64,000 nt of DNA from Paraburkholderia eburnea (GTDB lineage: Bacteria > Pseudomonadota > Gammaproteobacteria > Burkholderiales > Burkholderiaceae), in NCBI RefSeq assembly GCF_002917095.1, contig NZ_PQGA01000007.1, forward strand, positions 62,001 through 126,000, read 5' to 3'. The translations under genes and the position numbers were made by a program. The notes beneath the pieces were generated by a model. That model was not told the DNA's origin and did not search any database. It saw only the letters and a program-made list of their open reading frames with translations. Positions 62,132 to 64,000 of this stretch are shown here, in pieces. Position 1 is the first letter of the stretch, and the number at the start of each line of letters is the position of its first letter.

Positions 62132-62878
62132 TTATCGCGCTGTCATCAACGCATGGATGCGACGTTCGAGGTTGCGCAGGCCAACGGTTGCGGATTCTGA
62201 TTCCACGCATCCGAAGAACTCCGCTCGACGCGGTTCCGGGTCCACCAAATAGCTCCGCTCGTGCCGGCGCCATCGCTCGCGTGGCAGCATCGCTTCTGGC
62301 GAAACGACCTGAAACGCGGTTCCTATCGCAATGAACAAATCGTCGTCAGTCATTTCATGTTGCATGAGATGCAACTTCATGTATTCCGGTGCCGCTTCGT
62401 GGAAAAACACCACGCCTGGCTTGACCGTTTCAACCGCCCCGCATCGCGGGCAAGCCGTGTCGAGGCGATACTCGTCACTGCCTTTAGGGAAGCGGAGGTC
62501 GCACGAAGTACAAAGCATTGAATGCATGTCCCCGTGAAGGTGGGTGACATACCGCGCACCTGCCTGCTCGAGCAAATCGTCGATGTTCTGTGTGATAAGT
62601 CGGACCCGCTCAGTTCCCCACAGCCCCTGCCAGCCAGCGAGAACCCGATGTGCATCGTTCGGTCGCGCATCTCGCTTCTCGGCGATTCTCTGGTTGTAAA
62701 AGCGGAAAACCGCCTCCCGGTTACGGCGCCAGGTCAGGAAGTTGCAAACCTCGTCGATGCTCTCCTGACTCCAGATACCGCCGCCGGTACGGAACGTCGG
62801 AACGCCGCTTTCGGCGGACAGCCCTGCTCCCGAAAACACATACAGGCGCGGACCAGTGGAATGCTGCGCAGATGACAC
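62132..62878 (-). CDS. SIR2-family NAD-dependent deacylase
   Basis: 248 residues. 'YVFSGAGLSAESGVPTFRTG' (13-32) is the NAD site, 'LITQNIDDLLEQAGARYVTH' and 'LHGDMHSMLC' hold the Gln-Asn-Asp and catalytic His, and Cys-x2-Cys pairs ('CTSC', 'CPRC') bind zinc. 'KPGVVFFHEAAPEYM' is the substrate loop. A complete class III/CobB-like sirtuin. It precedes the AddBA-like pair by 40 bases. SIR2 domains also occur in anti-phage systems as NAD-depleting effectors, but those usually lack the zinc ribbon; here a deacylase is the safer reading. Confidence 0.88.
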   Translation of the reverse strand: MSSAQHSTGPRLYVFSGAGLSAESGVPTFRTGGGIWSQESIDEVCNFLTWRRNREAVFRFYNQRIAEKRDARPNDAHRVLAGWQGLWGTERVRLITQNIDDLLEQAGARYVTHLHGDMHSMLCTSCDLRFPKGSDEYRLDTACPRCGAVETVKPGVVFFHEAAPEYMKLHLMQHEMTDDDLFIAIGTAFQVVSPEAMLPRERWRRHERSYLVDPEPRRAEFFGCVESESATVGLRNLERRIHALMTAR

Positions 62879-62976
62879 CGTTCATCCTCCGACGGGGAAT
62901 ACATCGATTCTTTTTCAAACATAGCGAAGCCAAGCGCCGGCGCCCGTTGCCGAATCTCGACGTCCACGCCCAGATT

Positions 62977-63339
62977 TCACTTGTGTCCGTTCCAGATTGG
63001 GTCCGGGTCGTCATCCCATGACGGAGCGAATTCCACAGCTGTCCATTTCGGGTGGTTTCTATCGAAAGGCGTCCCGGGACCTTCTCGCGGGCGGCCGTGG
63101 CGATATATCCATCCTGGCAGCCCGGCGTTCGACATCTCCACGTAGCGAGCAATAAATTCAGCGGTTGACATGCGCGGTGCATAACGCAGGAACTCGCGGC
63201 CCTTAAGTTCGCAGTCTGGTGTCCATATCTGCCAGGTGTATTTGTAGAACCTCGGCGGTGTTCTGGGCAGGTACCCCAGGCAGAATGCCAGGGTGTCGGG
63301 GCGTTCTCGCGCCCAGCTTTCTCGGGTAGGTAGTCGCAT
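62977..63339 (-). CDS. 120-residue protein of unknown function
   Basis: Begins 'MRLPTRESWARERPDTLAFC', aromatic-rich middle ('PRFYKYTWQIWTPDCELKGR'), ends 'FAPSWDDDPDPIWNGHK'. No family recognised; the text is protein-like and the reading direction agrees with its neighbours. It precedes the sirtuin gene by 98 bases. Confidence 0.5.
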   Translation of the reverse strand: MRLPTRESWARERPDTLAFCLGYLPRTPPRFYKYTWQIWTPDCELKGREFLRYAPRMSTAEFIARYVEMSNAGLPGWIYRHGRPREGPGTPFDRNHPKWTAVEFAPSWDDDPDPIWNGHK

Positions 63340-63398
63340 GGCAGTACGGTGGTCTGACTCGGACTTTAGCGCACAAGAGCTTCCAGGCTCAACGAGCC

Positions 63399-63605
63399 TT
63401 AATCGTTATCGCCGCAACGGACCAGAGCCATCAACTGATTGCCGTTTCCGAACACATGTAGTCTGGAATCGAATGTCTTGTCCAGTTGCGGGTTGTAGAT
63501 TCCAACCATTCTGCCGCCCACGTAGGCGAACTGTTTCCCCTGGCTGCCGGTTTGGATGCGACCAACAATTCTCGACGAACCGTCACGAATATGGATTGTG
63601 CTCAC
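63399..63605 (-). CDS. 68-residue beta-rich protein of unknown function
   Basis: GTG start with CGGAGGTGCT, a strong ribosome site. 'RIVGRIQTGSQGKQFAYVGG' followed by 'RMVGIYNPQLDKTFDSRLHV' is a repeated-turn beta pattern found in small island proteins. Function unknown. Next gene upstream ends 28 bases before. Confidence 0.65.
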   Translation of the reverse strand: MSTIHIRDGSSRIVGRIQTGSQGKQFAYVGGRMVGIYNPQLDKTFDSRLHVFGNGNQLMALVRCGDND

Positions 63606-63632
63606 AGCACCTCCGCTATGTAGTTTTGCTGA

Positions 63633-63968
63633 TTAGAAGTTGCCAGCCCAGCGGTCCCAGAATCCGGGCTCATCGTGATGGGCGTTCGTCATGGCAACCT
63701 GCAGCGTGACGACGTAGAACCGGACGTCGTCGAAGCGCATCGTGCCGTCCGGATGTTCGAGAAACGCCTGAACCTTGCGGTACTGGTCGTCGGTTTCGTC
63801 GAACGGCACATCGATGAAAATCTCTCCGGCATACGAACGCACGACTGTCTCGGAGGCAACCTGCCCGCACTCGCGCCACCGGATGCCTTCGCTATCGAGC
63901 CATTGCACGATGCGCGAGCGGCTATCCAGAGCCCGGTAGTCCGCGCGGCGAGGACGTTGCGCTTTCAT
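63633..63968 (-). CDS. 111-residue protein of unknown function
   Basis: ATG at 63968. 'RIVQWLDSEGIRWRECGQVA' and 'GEIFIDVPFDETDDQYRKVQ' suggest an alpha/beta fold; the tail 'HHDEPGFWDRWAGNF' is conserved-looking. Small proteins of this kind are common in integrative elements. It is the last gene before the window ends; the remaining 32 bases hold nothing. Confidence 0.6.
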   Translation of the reverse strand: MKAQRPRRADYRALDSRSRIVQWLDSEGIRWRECGQVASETVVRSYAGEIFIDVPFDETDDQYRKVQAFLEHPDGTMRFDDVRFYVVTLQVAMTNAHHDEPGFWDRWAGNF

Positions 63969-64000
63969 GAATTCGAGATAGAGTACATCCCGCTGAAGTT

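Noticed and set aside
62132..62878. SIR2 as an NAD-depleting anti-phage effector
   Set aside because: It has the zinc-ribbon Cys pairs and the substrate loop of deacylases and no extra effector domain; kept as a deacylase.

Overview
The window reads as chromosomal DNA of a Burkholderiaceae bacterium, most likely Paraburkholderia, Caballeronia or a close relative. This rests on the high GC content and G/C-ending codons of the first half, a colanic-acid-like Wzx/Wzy exopolysaccharide (EPS) cluster, and protein families common in that group. All assignments come from reading the sequence; no database search was run.

Region 1 (about 1-26.4 kb) is an EPS locus. Most of it is a long minus-strand operon starting near 22.2 kb: manC, wcaJ-type priming transferase, wza, wzc, gmd, fcl, four glycosyltransferases, a Wzy-like polymerase, a wcaF-type acetyltransferase, a Wzx flippase, an internally deleted acetyltransferase and a 1197-residue anchored beta-propeller protein. 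Many neighbours overlap by ATGA, which suggests translational coupling. A GlxA/AraC-type regulator lies upstream of manC. Beyond a long AT-rich regulatory gap, on the plus strand, come a 2-oxoglutarate/Fe(II) oxygenase-like gene and wcaI. The logic is: GDP-mannose (ManC) to GDP-fucose (Gmd, Fcl); priming by WcaJ; chain building by the glycosyltransferases; acylation; flipping by Wzx; polymerisation by Wzy; export by Wzc and Wza.

Region 2 (about 26.4-32 kb) looks like ordinary chromosome: a 51-residue conserved-looking peptide gene, a membrane-anchored Ala/Pro-rich protein, an MgtC/SapB protein, an AGE-family sugar epimerase and a chemoreceptor.

Region 3 (about 32 kb to the end) is a genomic island with lower GC, short unknown genes, IS remnants and pseudogenes. 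Copies of a 10-bp motif, TTACGTATAC, mark its start (three near 32.1 kb) and recur at 40.14 kb. Its parts are: (a) 32.7-37.2 kb, small unknown genes (tandem DUF6471-like domains, a DUF2442-like fusion) followed by a protein with a PD-(D/E)xK-like nuclease motif; (b) 38.4-39.9 kb, an unknown three-gene operon; (c) 40.3-47.1 kb, a type I secretion operon with a C39-peptidase ABC exporter, a membrane fusion protein, a TolC-like protein, a TraB/GumN-family protein and an unusual 288-residue Ser/Thr-rich, glycine-zipper cargo with a double-glycine leader; (d) 48.9-52.6 kb, a Zorya type II-like anti-phage module (zorA, zorB, HNH zorE) plus a DUF4236 gene; (e) 53.2-56.2 kb, a tRNA-Val, a Gly/Ala-rich hydrophobic protein and three pseudogenes; (f) 56.3-64 kb, an AddA-like helicase-nuclease, an AddB-like nuclease, a SIR2 deacylase and three small genes. 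The island runs past the end of the window.

The best candidates for something undescribed are the Ser-rich glycine-zipper secretion operon with its GumN partner, the PD-(D/E)xK/DUF6471/DUF2442 gene set, and the AddAB-like/SIR2 set.
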